Shown here: in pieces, positions 17,933-26,894 of the stretch
Position numbering within the stretch: position 1 is the first letter of the stretch
Layout of the letters: every line of letters begins with the position of its first letter
From: Paenibacillus eucommiae
GTDB taxonomy: Bacteria; Bacillota; Bacilli; Paenibacillales; NBRC-103111
DNA: 64,000 nucleotides
Assembly: GCF_017874215.1 (NCBI RefSeq)
Contig: NZ_JAGGLB010000009.1
Location: 213,758 to 277,757 of the forward strand
Reading direction: 5' to 3'
Translations under genes and position numbers: made by a program
The notes under the pieces: model-generated
Told to the model about the DNA's origin: nothing
Databases searched by the model: none
Seen by the model: the letters and a program-made list of their open reading frames with translations, nothing else

Positions 17933-19885
17933 TTAGCGGCTGGTCAGCCACGCAGCCAATTCTTCTGTTTGACTCAGAATAGCTATCGGGTCCCAGTAGC
18001 CGGAGCGATCGCTTGTCCATAAAAACACGTGATCATTTTTGACTGCTGGCAGCGAGCCCCAGATCGGGTCAGCTTTGAGCTCATCCAGTGATTTCGAATC
18101 GGAGGTCAGAATCATATAGTCTCCCGCATACTTGGGCAGTGTTTCGGCAGAAAATGAAGCCCAACCAGGATCGGCCATTTCAGCCGCGATATCAGCAGGA
18201 GGTTTGAAGCCGAACCCATTGTATACCGGCTGTCCACCTTTGCCGAAGCTGGTTCCGACAGCCATAATACTTTTGTCGTCACTCAATTCAAGAACTGAAA
18301 ATGTGCTGTCCGCAGGTATAACCTTCAACACGCTTTCCTTGGCACTTGCAATACGGCTGTCATAGTCAGCGAGCCAGGCTTTCCCTTCTTCTTCTTTGCC
18401 CAGCAGCTCACCGAAATAAGCAACTTCCTCGTGTACCGTTTTTAAAGAAGCGTACGGAATGACGATAGTAGGCGCAATTTTCGACATCTGCTCATTCAGC
18501 TCAGGATAGAAGTCGTCCATAATAATTAAATCCGGTTCAAGCGATAAGATTTTCTCTACGTTTCCATTACCGTCCCCTATACGCTCAACGTCTTTCAAAT
18601 ACTCCTGGAAATAAGGATTTTTAATATGGTGGTCGGATGTTCCGACAGGCGTAACGCCAAGCGCAATCAGACTGCCCAGATACTCGCCCGCGACAATTCG
18701 TGTGGGATGGAGGGGTACCTCGACATCACCGTTAACCGTTTTAATAACTTTGGTCTGCGGCAGCTCCGTAGCAGCAGGCGTAACGCTTGGACTTGGCTGT
18801 GAAGAAGCCGTCTCCGAGGCATTGTTCGCGCCGCATGCTCCAAGCACCAGCATAAAGCTTAGCAGCAATACCGATGCCAACGTAGGCCCAGAATGTTTAA
18901 ACATGAATAGATCTCCCTCTCCGTTACCTTTATACTGATAATCATTATCAATGATACTAGTATAGTTAAGTGATTTCGAAGGAACAATGGAGGATTCCAT
19001 GGTTTTAGAGGGACAATCTTCTAATTGCTTCTTTGCGGTGTGCTCTTCTCTATAGCGCATTGGGGAAACTCCCTTGTACTTTTTGAACAGTCTGCCCAAA
19101 TAATACGGGTCTTGATAGCCGACGCCAACCGCAATTTCCTTAAGCGTAGCATCCGTTTCAAGCAGCAGTGACGCTGCCTTATCGATGCGAACTTTGATTA
19201 AGAAGTCAATTGGGCTAAGTCCCGTACGGATTTTGAAGTAGGAGGATAAATGGGGAACGCTATAGTTCAGGCTTTCCGATAGTGATTCCAGCGTAATGGA
19301 TTCTGCATAACGTTCATGAATGATGGCGGCGACCTGGGCAGCCAGATCGTGCTTAACCGAATGTACGCCTTGCTCCTGCATTTGATAAAGCAGCTCATGC
19401 ACGAACTGATAAAGCAAAGTCCGAACGCGCAACCGCACAAACGGCTGTTGTTTACCCCACTCCCTGAACATATCGCTCAATACCCGGTGCAACGCAACCG
19501 GATTGGCCGGAGTTAAGCTGAATGAATGATCTAGGGAGTCCGCCTTCTTCTCCAGAAGCATGGCAAGCTCTGGGACTACTGGAGGCTGAAAAGCCATTTT
19601 ATAATAAACGCTGTAGTAATCCACGCCTTCGCTGTCCGCAGCAATATCGAGCACAGTGCCTTTGCCTGCATGAAGCACTGTAAAACGCTGCATCTGATGG
19701 TATGCCCCTCCCAGATTGGCTGTAGCATTGCCGCGGATCGACATGAGAAACAGGCTGGAGGGCACATAATAAGAGCGTATGGATTGGCCAGCAGCGATCG
19801 TAATACGACGAATATCTATGACTTTGCAATGCGCGTGATTCCATAGAACAATGAGATCATTTATATCCATGCTGCATGTAACCAC
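17933..19885 (-). CDS. AraC regulator fused in frame to siderophore-binding lipoprotein
   Basis: One open frame of 650 residues. Residues 1-290 are an AraC regulator: a cupin-like sensor, then helix-turn-helix units ESLSESLNYSVPHLSSYFK and IAVGVGYQDPYYLGRLFKK. Residues 291-327 are a linker encoded by a Fur box and a ribosome site. From M328 there is a complete lipoprotein signal (LGACG, Cys 351) and a type III periplasmic-binding-protein fold (TRIVAGEYLGSLIALGV ... EKILSLEPDLIIMDD). An internal promoter (18959-18987) and GGAGAGGGAG before the ATG at 18904 suggest the lipoprotein is also, or only, made separately. No ABC permease is next to it. The substrate class, Fe-siderophore, is inferred from the family and the Fur box. 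Whether the full fusion is ever made is open. Confidence 0.8.
   Translation of the reverse strand: MVTCSMDINDLIVLWNHAHCKVIDIRRITIAAGQSIRSYYVPSSLFLMSIRGNATANLGGAYHQMQRFTVLHAGKGTVLDIAADSEGVDYYSVYYKMAFQPPVVPELAMLLEKKADSLDHSFSLTPANPVALHRVLSDMFREWGKQQPFVRLRVRTLLYQFVHELLYQMQEQGVHSVKHDLAAQVAAIIHERYAESITLESLSESLNYSVPHLSSYFKIRTGLSPIDFLIKVRIDKAASLLLETDATLKEIAVGVGYQDPYYLGRLFKKYKGVSPMRYREEHTAKKQLEDCPSKTMESSIVPSKSLNYTSIIDNDYQYKGNGEGDLFMFKHSGPTLASVLLLSFMLVLGACGANNASETASSQPSPSVTPAATELPQTKVIKTVNGDVEVPLHPTRIVAGEYLGSLIALGVTPVGTSDHHIKNPYFQEYLKDVERIGDGNGNVEKILSLEPDLIIMDDFYPELNEQMSKIAPTIVIPYASLKTVHEEVAYFGELLGKEEEGKAWLADYDSRIASAKESVLKVIPADSTFSVLELSDDKSIMAVGTSFGKGGQPVYNGFGFKPPADIAAEMADPGWASFSAETLPKYAGDYMILTSDSKSLDELKADPIWGSLPAVKNDHVFLWTSDRSGYWDPIAILSQTEELAAWLTSR
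18936..18950 (-). promoter_or_regulatory. Perfect 7-1-7 Fur box inside the fused AraC::lipoprotein frame
   Basis: TGATAATCATTATCA matches the Bacillus Fur consensus TGATAATNATTATCA at every position. It sits just downstream of a -10 TATACT and between the AraC and lipoprotein halves, so iron-replete Fur should block the internal promoter. Confidence 0.85.
18959..18987 (-). promoter_or_regulatory. Internal promoter for the lipoprotein half
   Basis: On the minus strand TTGTTC (18982-18987), 17 bp, TATACT (18959-18964). It lies within the coding frame of the AraC part, immediately before the Fur box and the internal ATG at 18904. Confidence 0.55.
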
Positions 19886-19946
19886 CTTTTCAGTATCTCC
19901 TTAAAGTGTACCATTGCTCACATTCGAATTCACGCATGCTGTGTTC

Positions 19947-20873
19947 TTACAGCAAATCCCCTAATACCTTCGCTTGGTTATCTAATTGAAGCGCAGCCTG
20001 ACCGATACTCATAAATTCATCAACGGCCTGCCCAGTACGAAGTTGGCTGTCTGATATGACTGTTTGCACACGCTTGATACCTTTTGTAACCTCTACCACT
20101 TGAGCGGCAATACCCTCTAAATTAGAATTTACTTCTTTAGCGGCCAATTCTGTTTGCTTAGCCAGTTTACGAACTTCACTTGCTACCACATTAAAGCCCA
20201 GCCCATACTCTCCTGCATGCGCAGCCTCTATGGCTGCATTTAAAGCTAGTAAATTTGTCTGTGAAGCAATTTCACGGATTGCCTTCGTTGTTTTTCGAAC
20301 GGTGTCCGCTTTATGCTCTAATATTTGAAGGCCCTGCATATTATCGTCAGATTCCTTTACTACCTTATCGATCGCCGATGCAATTTGATAACTACTAGAG
20401 ACCCCATCCTCTGCACGTTTCAAGAGGTGCTCGGCCATTAGCTGCAATTCGTTTGTAACCTTAATAGTAGCGTTCTCTCGCTCTGTAATATCCGTTGCTA
20501 TCTTAAGCACAGCTTGTACCTGACCTTCTTTATTAAAAACAGGCGTATATGTCGCCTCAAACGAGCGGAGACGGCTATTCTTAGTGACACGCAATATTTT
20601 TTCCTGGAAGGGGCGCCCGCTCTTCAAATCATTCCAAAGTGTCAGATATTCAGGACTGTTTACAAACTCCTTCGTGCAAAATTGGTGGTGCATAAGACCT
20701 GCCATTTCAGTTGCTTCATATTCCATAACTTTTGCAAAATTGTCATTCGCCCATAATACCTTGCCTTCGGTATCAAACTCAATCATAGCTAATGACTGCT
20801 CTATGGCGGCAAGTATTGCATCCCCTTCTAACACCTGAGTGCTAGAAAACCTGCCAGTTGTTATATTCATCAT
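19947..20873 (-). CDS. Cytoplasmic PAS-methyl-accepting chemotaxis signalling protein
   Basis: 308 residues without membrane segments. A PAS domain (about 20-130; IEFDTEGKVLWAND ... TDITERENA) is followed by a methyl-accepting signalling domain with the hairpin tip motif EIASQTNLLALNAAIEAA (about 203-220), the CheA/CheW contact region. AAGGCGG precedes the ATG. The C-terminal coiled coil is short compared with full MCPs. The PAS pocket probably senses redox, oxygen or a cytosolic metabolite; no ligand can be named. It stands alone, between the fused AraC gene and an unrelated gene. Confidence 0.85.
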   Translation of the reverse strand: MMNITTGRFSSTQVLEGDAILAAIEQSLAMIEFDTEGKVLWANDNFAKVMEYEATEMAGLMHHQFCTKEFVNSPEYLTLWNDLKSGRPFQEKILRVTKNSRLRSFEATYTPVFNKEGQVQAVLKIATDITERENATIKVTNELQLMAEHLLKRAEDGVSSSYQIASAIDKVVKESDDNMQGLQILEHKADTVRKTTKAIREIASQTNLLALNAAIEAAHAGEYGLGFNVVASEVRKLAKQTELAAKEVNSNLEGIAAQVVEVTKGIKRVQTVISDSQLRTGQAVDEFMSIGQAALQLDNQAKVLGDLL

Positions 20874-20974
20874 ACTACCGCCTTTTAGTTGATGTTATGT
20901 ATAACTTTTGTATAGATTTATAATGAAAATGCCGCCCCTAGATGGCTCTAAGCAAGCTCATATTCATTGACGCC

Positions 20975-21568
20975 CTAATCATTTAATCCCTTTCCATTGA
21001 GAATTTGCTGCATACATTTTTCAACCCTCGACTCTCGAGTTTTGGATTGTTTGGGGGCAGAAAAATAAAGAATGTATGCTCTTTGCCGTCCTGGCGTCAA
21101 CGCTTCAAAAGCAGTTTTCAAGGCAGGGATTTCATTCAATTTATTTTGAAATTCTTCAGGAATACTGTATGCTGTATGCTCTTTAAAACTCACTTCCAAA
21201 CCGGCTTTTTCAACTTCAATGGCTTCATTAATATAGGCTTTCAAGATAGGTTCCATTTCAACTATTTCCCGAACATTGGTGAACCGAATTTGACGCGCTG
21301 CCTGTACATTCTCCGTTTGTTGGATTAGGATACCATGGGCATCTTTTAACAAGGCACCTTTATGAAACAGAAGCGCACAGTACTCTTTAAATCCATGTAT
21401 TAAAACTATGTTTTTATTCTGAAACGTGTAACAAGGATGCATCCACTTAAATTCTTCGGTCAGCTCACAGTCAAGAACGATATTTCTCAACTTCTCATAT
21501 TCGTCCTTCCACTTCTTAGCCTTTCTTAAAAATCCATCAACCTTAGGATTCATTCTACTCATTGTCAT
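20975..21568 (-). CDS. YdeI/DUF1801-family protein
   Basis: 197 residues from the ATG at 21568, which has GAGGAGTG 7 bases upstream; a frame extension to 21625 lacks a site. Residues 15-110 resemble DUF1801 (WMHPCYTFQNKNIVLIHGFK, LLFHKGALL). Residues 140-190 carry the YdeI-like C-terminal helical part: IPEEFQNKLNEIP, FEALTPGRQRAYILYFSAPK, TRESRVEKCM. The biochemical role of the family is unknown. It has no operon partner. Confidence 0.75.
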   Translation of the reverse strand: MTMSRMNPKVDGFLRKAKKWKDEYEKLRNIVLDCELTEEFKWMHPCYTFQNKNIVLIHGFKEYCALLFHKGALLKDAHGILIQQTENVQAARQIRFTNVREIVEMEPILKAYINEAIEVEKAGLEVSFKEHTAYSIPEEFQNKLNEIPALKTAFEALTPGRQRAYILYFSAPKQSKTRESRVEKCMQQILNGKGLND

Positions 21569-21943
21569 CAAGGAACACTCCTCTTCATTATCATAGCAAT
21601 GTATTTGTTTACTGGAATCGTTCACGGTAAAAAGGGCTCAATGACATTCCACACCGTCAGAAATCACAGCGTTTTCCGCATAAATTCCATTATATATTTT
21701 TCCTTAAAGTTAAGGCTGTCATACAGTTTTTTTGCATCATTCCCGACGACACACGACAGGGTGACGGTGTCACTCCCACGCTGTTTAACACGCTAGTAAT
21801 TATTGCATAGATTAATGGAGATTTAAACCATAATACACTATATTTCAATCATAAACTTGCCTTATGTAAATTAAAGTAAATTAGATTTACAACCACAATA
21901 ACATATGTTACTATTAACCTATGTTATTTATAACGGAGGCGTA
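21569..21943. other. Divergent intergenic region upstream of the PadR gene
   Basis: No gene is seen. Between 21740 and 21790 there is a GC-richer patch with a GTGAC/GTCAC hairpin. From 21880 the sequence is AT-rich and holds the PadR promoter and operator listed separately. Confidence 0.4.
21886..21914 (+). promoter_or_regulatory. Promoter and probable operator of the padR-hydrolase operon
   Basis: -35 TTTACA (21886-21891), 17 bp, -10 TACTAT (21909-21914). A perfect 12-bp palindrome TAACATATGTTA (21899-21910) fills the spacer and touches the -10. PadR proteins often bind ATGT...ACAT-type palindromes in their own promoters, so autorepression is likely. Confidence 0.6.
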
Positions 21944-22864
21944 ATGATGTCAATCCAATTAGCAATATTAGGCATACTGAGTTGGAAGTCCTCAACAGGA
22001 TATGAACTAAAGAAGATTTTTGAAGATTCCTCCTTCATGTATTGGTCCGGTAATAATAATCAAATTTACAAAGCTCTATTGAATATGGAAAATGAAAATT
22101 TTGTTACCAGTGAAGTGGTCCATCAGGATAACTCTCCTTCAAAAAAAATATATACCCTAACAGAAGAAGGACTTAAAGAACTTAAAAAATGGCTTGTGTC
22201 ATCACCCGAAGCTCCTGAGATAAAAAAAACATTTTTGGTGCAGCTTGCGTGGTCAGATATGTTAAGTAATCAAGAATTAAGTGAGCTTCTCTCAAAATAT
22301 GAAAATGAAATCAAACTGCAATTGATTATGCAGAATGAGAAATACAGACGTGCTCTTCATACACCTAATAGAAGCGATAGGGAAAGTTTAATATGGGAGA
22401 TGATTTCAGAAAACATTATTTCAACCTATAATAATGAACTTAATTGGGTCCGTGAAATCCGTCAGAAGTTGTTTGAAAATGAAGTTATGGAGGAAAAAGA
22501 CAAAATGAACTATCAAATAAGAGAAATAGACAGTAAAAAATATATTGAACTCATTTCTACTACCGAACCTTTAAGTACAGAGAATGACGCACTTGATCTA
22601 GTGGCTTTATGCTGGGAACATGAGACATATGCGCTTATGATACACTATACAGCCTTATCAGAAGACTTTTTCAAACTTAAAACCAAATTGGCCGGCAATA
22701 TGATTCAGAAATTTATAAACTATGGTATAAAAGCTGCTGTTATTATTCCTCAGGAGACCATTCAAACAGCCAGATTTAAAGAAATGGCCATGGAAACGAA
22801 CAAAGGCAATCATTTTAGATTGTATGAAAGTAAAGAAGAAGCTGAAAAATGGCTTCTGACATAG
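21944..22864 (+). CDS. PadR-family regulator with C-terminal DUF4180 domain
   Basis: 306 residues from the ATG at 21944, which has GGAGG 4 bases upstream. Residues 1-90 form the PadR winged helix (LAILGILSWKSSTGYELKKIF, YTLTEEGLKELKKWL). Residues 95-175 are the helical dimerisation domain. Residues about 190-305 match DUF4180 (IREIDSKKYIELIST ... GNHFRLYESKEEAEKWL), a small domain usually found alone or on regulators. The hydrolase gene follows after 18 bases and is the likely target. The effector is unknown; phenolics are typical for classical PadR but nothing here proves it. Confidence 0.85.
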   Translation: MMSIQLAILGILSWKSSTGYELKKIFEDSSFMYWSGNNNQIYKALLNMENENFVTSEVVHQDNSPSKKIYTLTEEGLKELKKWLVSSPEAPEIKKTFLVQLAWSDMLSNQELSELLSKYENEIKLQLIMQNEKYRRALHTPNRSDRESLIWEMISENIISTYNNELNWVREIRQKLFENEVMEEKDKMNYQIREIDSKKYIELISTTEPLSTENDALDLVALCWEHETYALMIHYTALSEDFFKLKTKLAGNMIQKFINYGIKAAVIIPQETIQTARFKEMAMETNKGNHFRLYESKEEAEKWLLT

Positions 22865-22882
22865 AAAGAAAGGCGAGACATA

Positions 22883-23743
22883 ATGGAAAATATATATAAG
22901 TCAGAATTAGGCAAACGAGAAGTTCTGGGACAGTACCGAACAATACTCGCTAGCTGGCCAGTGGAAAACCACCAATACGAAGTTGAGACAAGTCTTGGAC
23001 CGACTTTTGTCATAGAATCTGGATCAAAGGACACCCCCCCACTGATCCTACTGCATGGAAGCGTATCGAACTCTTACACCTGGTACGGCGATGTAGTTTC
23101 TCTTTCTAAAACCTACAATGTCTATGCAATCGACATTATTGGAGAAGCCGGATTATCAGCGGCAAGCCGACCAAGCTACAAAAGTGGTGCATATGCTCTA
23201 TGGTTGAATGAAACATTACATGCACTTAGATTAAGCACCTGTTCAATTGTAGCTATGTCATTAGGCGGCTGGATGGCATTGAGTTTCGCCACCACCTATC
23301 CGGATAAGGTTGATAAATTGGTTTTGCTTTGTCCCGGAGGGCTTGCACATGAAAAAGCCAGTTTCCTATGGAAAGCAATTTTTTTCTCACTACTTGGAAA
23401 ATGGGGTCAGCTGCAAACACTCAAATTAGTGGGTGGTAATATGTCTTCATCATCGTTATCCGAATTGGGAGAAGGTCTTACATTCGCATCACTTACGTTC
23501 AAATATTTCAAACCACGAACGGCAAAAATGCCGCTAATTAGTGATCAGTCCCTTTATCAATTAACTATGCCGATTTTAATGCTTTTTGGCGATTCTGATC
23601 AATTAATACCTGCAAGTAAGAGTATTAATCGACTTAAACAATTTGCACAACAAGCCAGGATCGAGCTGCTGCCTGATACGGGACACCTAATTGTCAACCA
23701 AGCAGATAGGATACTTAAATTCTTGAACCTTCAGGGCAGTTGA
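22883..23743 (+). CDS. Alpha/beta-hydrolase
   Basis: 286 residues. The oxyanion strand LILLHGSVSNSYTWYGDV, the nucleophile elbow AMSLGG with S126, the acid D237 or D239 in GDSDQLIP and H268 in TGHLI give a complete triad. AAAGGCGAG lies upstream of the ATG. It is coexpressed with the PadR-DUF4180 regulator. Members near PadR regulators are often esterases or detoxifying hydrolases; the substrate is not known. Confidence 0.85.
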   Translation: MENIYKSELGKREVLGQYRTILASWPVENHQYEVETSLGPTFVIESGSKDTPPLILLHGSVSNSYTWYGDVVSLSKTYNVYAIDIIGEAGLSAASRPSYKSGAYALWLNETLHALRLSTCSIVAMSLGGWMALSFATTYPDKVDKLVLLCPGGLAHEKASFLWKAIFFSLLGKWGQLQTLKLVGGNMSSSSLSELGEGLTFASLTFKYFKPRTAKMPLISDQSLYQLTMPILMLFGDSDQLIPASKSINRLKQFAQQARIELLPDTGHLIVNQADRILKFLNLQGS

Positions 23744-23762
23744 TATGTTACCGCAAACAATA

Positions 23763-23840
23763 AAACAAAGGGTTTGCCGACATTAGCACCTCCGGCCTAA
23801 CAGCCGAGAGAAAAACTCAATGTCTGGAAACCCTTTGTTT
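23763..23840 (+). terminator. Long imperfect hairpin after the hydrolase gene
   Basis: AAACAAAGGGTTT pairs with AAACCCTTTGTTT, with further CCGACATT/AATGTCTGG pairing inside and a small GGCC-type hairpin at the tip. It probably ends the padR-hydrolase transcript, though the T run is short. Confidence 0.6.
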
Positions 23841-23917
23841 ATAGGCATTTTCAGCCCTGCTATCAGCCCTCGGCAACTTACCCGGTAACTTAATAGGCTT
23901 ACCCCGCTTATTGCTGA

Positions 23918-24013
23918 TTAATGTATGCTCTGCTGCTCTTCGTCGGTAATAAAGTAGGCGTGGACTGCATCGGCCAAATCGCGGATCCAGGCTGTAGGTT
24001 CATTCCGCTCCAA
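23918..24013 (-). pseudogene. Short frame, possible C-terminal gene remnant
   Basis: A 31-codon frame from a TTG (LERNEPTAWIRDLADAV...) follows the DUF2269 gene by 13 bases. It is rich in charged and aromatic residues in a helical pattern and looks like the tail of a larger protein. The ribosome site (GAGAG) is weak. It may be a remnant or a small real protein; no family is recognised. Confidence 0.25.
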
Positions 24014-24026
24014 TTCTCTCGATTAA

Positions 24027-24479
24027 TTAAGGTTTAATAATCATAAATACGAATAATACCAGGCCCATTGCCGAAGCTGCATAAAGCATCACATTTGCTC
24101 TTGAGAGGTTGGCCCTCTGCTCCTGAGGAAGCTCGCTTTTGCTTAAGTTCTTGGCATCGAATACCCATTGTGCGACCCGTTTCTGCGCTGGAGCTACGAA
24201 GCCGATCACGACGATTTGGATCAGGATATAGAGTATAAGCGATCCCAATAACCACAACTGCGTGTAAGAACCGTAGTTGTTCAGCGTGACGAGCAGAATA
24301 CCTGAGAGCACCGCAATGGATCCCCCGATTTTCGGAAAAAAGTCCAGCATACGACCCAGCTTCATGGAGTGTCTCAATTGTTCCAACGTTTGGTTGTTCC
24401 TAACCAACACGTGTCCAAAAAATGTTGGACCAACACCAATAATTGCCGATAATACATGAATCAACACTAACCACTTCAC
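24027..24479 (-). CDS. DUF2269-like small membrane protein
   Basis: 150 residues with four predicted membrane segments (about 3-22, 50-66, 74-96, 128-147). The pattern WLVLIHVLSAIIGVGPTFFG at the start and the GRMLDFFPKIGG loop fit DUF2269. The start is GTG with GGAGGAAA upstream. The function of the family is unknown. It is a single gene divergent from no obvious partner. Confidence 0.75.
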   Translation of the reverse strand: MKWLVLIHVLSAIIGVGPTFFGHVLVRNNQTLEQLRHSMKLGRMLDFFPKIGGSIAVLSGILLVTLNNYGSYTQLWLLGSLILYILIQIVVIGFVAPAQKRVAQWVFDAKNLSKSELPQEQRANLSRANVMLYAASAMGLVLFVFMIIKP

Positions 24480-24606
24480 TACACAGTTTCCTCCTCTCTA
24501 GATACTTGATTTGATAACATTAAGAGTACCACCTTGCTTTCATGCATTCTATTATCCGAACGTAGCAAAATTGTCCATTACGGGTATACCTTCTCTCCTC
24601 ACAGAC

Positions 24607-24648
24607 AAAAAAAGAAGACAAGCTCTCCCTTAAGAAAGCTTGTCTCCT
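24607..24648 (-). terminator. Terminator of the LuxR-type regulator gene
   Basis: On the minus strand GGAGACAAGCTT and AGCTTGTCTTC form a stem followed by seven T, six bases past the stop codon. Confidence 0.8.
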
Positions 24649-24653
24649 TGCGA

Positions 24654-26708
24654 TCATTCTGTTTTTTTCAAGTAACTGTTAACCAGTTGCGTTCGATTCC
24701 TGACATTCAACTTCCGAAATACTGCTGTCAAATGCTTCTTGACCGTTACTTCTGTAATATACAAGTCCGCCGCGATTTCTTGATTTGTATAACCTTTTAC
24801 CAGCAGAACCACCACTTCTTTTTCCCGTTCGGACAGCATCGGCATATCATTATTTTGCTGCTTGGAATGATCTACAAGGCCGAAGGACGCTATCATTTTG
24901 TTCAAATAACCCTGCAGCTTGCCGCCCCTCGTATCGAGAACGTAATATGGCGCAGGAGCGTTACTGTCATAATCGTAATGTGCAACGTTTTTCGCCTGCT
25001 CGCACCCCAAGCTAAGGTGGAAATCCTTTAAGAAGGAGAGATCCGGAGGAGCAGCCACGACATAATCGGAAGAAATAAGCAGTGAGATGAACGTTAGCCC
25101 TGCAGTTGTACGCATCGCCACATCCTCAAAATCCGACACATCGATCGTTTTCACAAAGTAACCCGCAATATGTTCAATCGGCACCCGGAGTTCCTTTAGC
25201 CTATGGTCCGGCAGACTTTGGAAATAAGTAGATGAGAGCGGGTGAGTTAGCAAGTAGTCAAGCGTTCCTGTATGGATCGGAATGATTGCCGTCAGACCGC
25301 ATATGGTCCCCTGCTGATCTCTCATTAGCTTAACAATGCCAGGATCGAGCTCGTAAAGCTCTTGAAGATGAATATGCTTAACTGAGTATAAACTTTCTTC
25401 TTTAGAAATCATATACTCGAACATCTCGCCCGTCTCCGGGTTCTGGAGAGGAAGGCAAATTTCCTTGGGATTGCTGCGACGATTGTCCAAATACTGCTCT
25501 GCCTCCGCCCAATTGGATGGACTGAGCGGCTCCATGAGATATGGAGTCAATTTCTGATAACAGAAATTGCGGACAACATGATCGCCGATATAATAGTACC
25601 ATTCGACGCCTTCCCAAGCGATCGTCTTTCTCTTGGACTGGTTGGTCATCCTGCTGTAGTAATACATAATGCAGCGCTTCCATAACCAGTCATAATGTTC
25701 CGGCTGGCGCAAACGCAGCTCATAGCCGATGGCATCCCGCATCAAATCATGAAGGATCCAACCCCGATCCACTCTCCGAATGAAGGAAAGTCCGATCAGC
25801 CATTGGAATAAATCCGTCTTTACCTCCTGATCCAATACATAGGAGAGCAGCTCCTGGTTAAAATGCCGAAGAACAGCTACGGTCTCTACGAGCTCCCTAA
25901 GATTGTCATCCGGAACCTCTTTTAGCCAAATGCTCACGATATGTTCGAACACTTCGGTTCCATCCACCAATTCCAAGCCCTGAATGTTCTGAACCATCGT
26001 CGTCGAGACGATCAAGGACAACGTGAGCGGATGTCCTCTCGTTTTCATCCAAATCTGTTTGATCATCGGCTCCTGAGAAATACCCGAGCGCTCCAGATAT
26101 TCCTTAACGGAAAAGTAATCCAGATCCCCAACGGGCATCCGGTGTATCCAATAGCGCCATGCCGGAGAACTGAGCCATATGCCTTGCAAGGGGAATCTTC
26201 CCGCAATGAGAATCAGGATTTCCGGGTACAATTGAGGGAGAAATGCCTCTCTCAGCCAGAGCTCCATATCACCCATGTCCTCGAATGTGTCTAATGCGAG
26301 GACATGCTTCTGATTCACCGCCTTTTCCCTCAGGATGTCAAGACATAGCTCTAGAAGCGCCTGCGGATCGGTAATCTGCTGCAGCTTCTCCATCGGATAG
26401 CCGAGCATACGCAACAATTGCGTGCAAAAGTCCTGCGGTGTATGAGAGAACCCGCGGCTGTCCATCAACAAAAAGGCGGCATTCACATTCACCGCCAGCC
26501 GGCGGAACTCATCGATTAAATAGCTTTTTCCTACGCCGCCGGTACCATAGAGATTCAAGATCCGACCCTGTTGTCCCCCGACTGTCAGTTGCTGTATGAA
26601 ATACTGAATTTCGATATCCCGTCCTACCAAATAATGCCGTTCCAGCTGGTCAATCCGGGCAGCTATGCGTTCCTCGGAACCGCCCGCCTTCACCTTGTCA
26701 TCATGCAT
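24654..26708 (-). CDS. STAND-type ATPase with C-terminal LuxR helix-turn-helix
   Basis: 684 residues. The N-terminal P-loop GTGGVGKS (55-62), LLMDSRG and the Walker B-like HVLALDTFEDM mark a STAND/AAA ATPase module like that of MalT-type regulators. A winged-helix and helical middle (about 230-480) follows, then a GAF-like segment (about 490-610). The C-terminus is a LuxR helix-turn-helix (LSEREKEVVVLLVKGYTNQE, TEVTVKKHLTAVFRKLNVRN). Signal binding probably triggers ATP-dependent oligomerisation and DNA binding. The target is unknown; the methyltransferase-TPR gene just upstream on the same strand is one candidate. Confidence 0.85.
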   Translation of the reverse strand: MHDDKVKAGGSEERIAARIDQLERHYLVGRDIEIQYFIQQLTVGGQQGRILNLYGTGGVGKSYLIDEFRRLAVNVNAAFLLMDSRGFSHTPQDFCTQLLRMLGYPMEKLQQITDPQALLELCLDILREKAVNQKHVLALDTFEDMGDMELWLREAFLPQLYPEILILIAGRFPLQGIWLSSPAWRYWIHRMPVGDLDYFSVKEYLERSGISQEPMIKQIWMKTRGHPLTLSLIVSTTMVQNIQGLELVDGTEVFEHIVSIWLKEVPDDNLRELVETVAVLRHFNQELLSYVLDQEVKTDLFQWLIGLSFIRRVDRGWILHDLMRDAIGYELRLRQPEHYDWLWKRCIMYYYSRMTNQSKRKTIAWEGVEWYYYIGDHVVRNFCYQKLTPYLMEPLSPSNWAEAEQYLDNRRSNPKEICLPLQNPETGEMFEYMISKEESLYSVKHIHLQELYELDPGIVKLMRDQQGTICGLTAIIPIHTGTLDYLLTHPLSSTYFQSLPDHRLKELRVPIEHIAGYFVKTIDVSDFEDVAMRTTAGLTFISLLISSDYVVAAPPDLSFLKDFHLSLGCEQAKNVAHYDYDSNAPAPYYVLDTRGGKLQGYLNKMIASFGLVDHSKQQNNDMPMLSEREKEVVVLLVKGYTNQEIAADLYITEVTVKKHLTAVFRKLNVRNRTQLVNSYLKKTE

Positions 26709-26894
26709 AGGATATTACCTACCTTCGAATTACATCATCATAAAAAATTCGGGACGAGTACGTTACAGCAAAGTAGGTGCTTTAGCCTTTAGGTAAATTA
26801 TATATTACACTCTATTGTGCAAGCCAGTACTTCTTTTCTGATCTCGTTTACTGATGTAATCTTTGTATGCTCTGTGAAATCCAATTTTTCTCGA

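Noticed and set aside
24534..25031. 165-codon plus-strand frame over the LuxR-type gene end
   Set aside because: It overlaps a terminator and the conserved helix-turn-helix coding region of the real gene.
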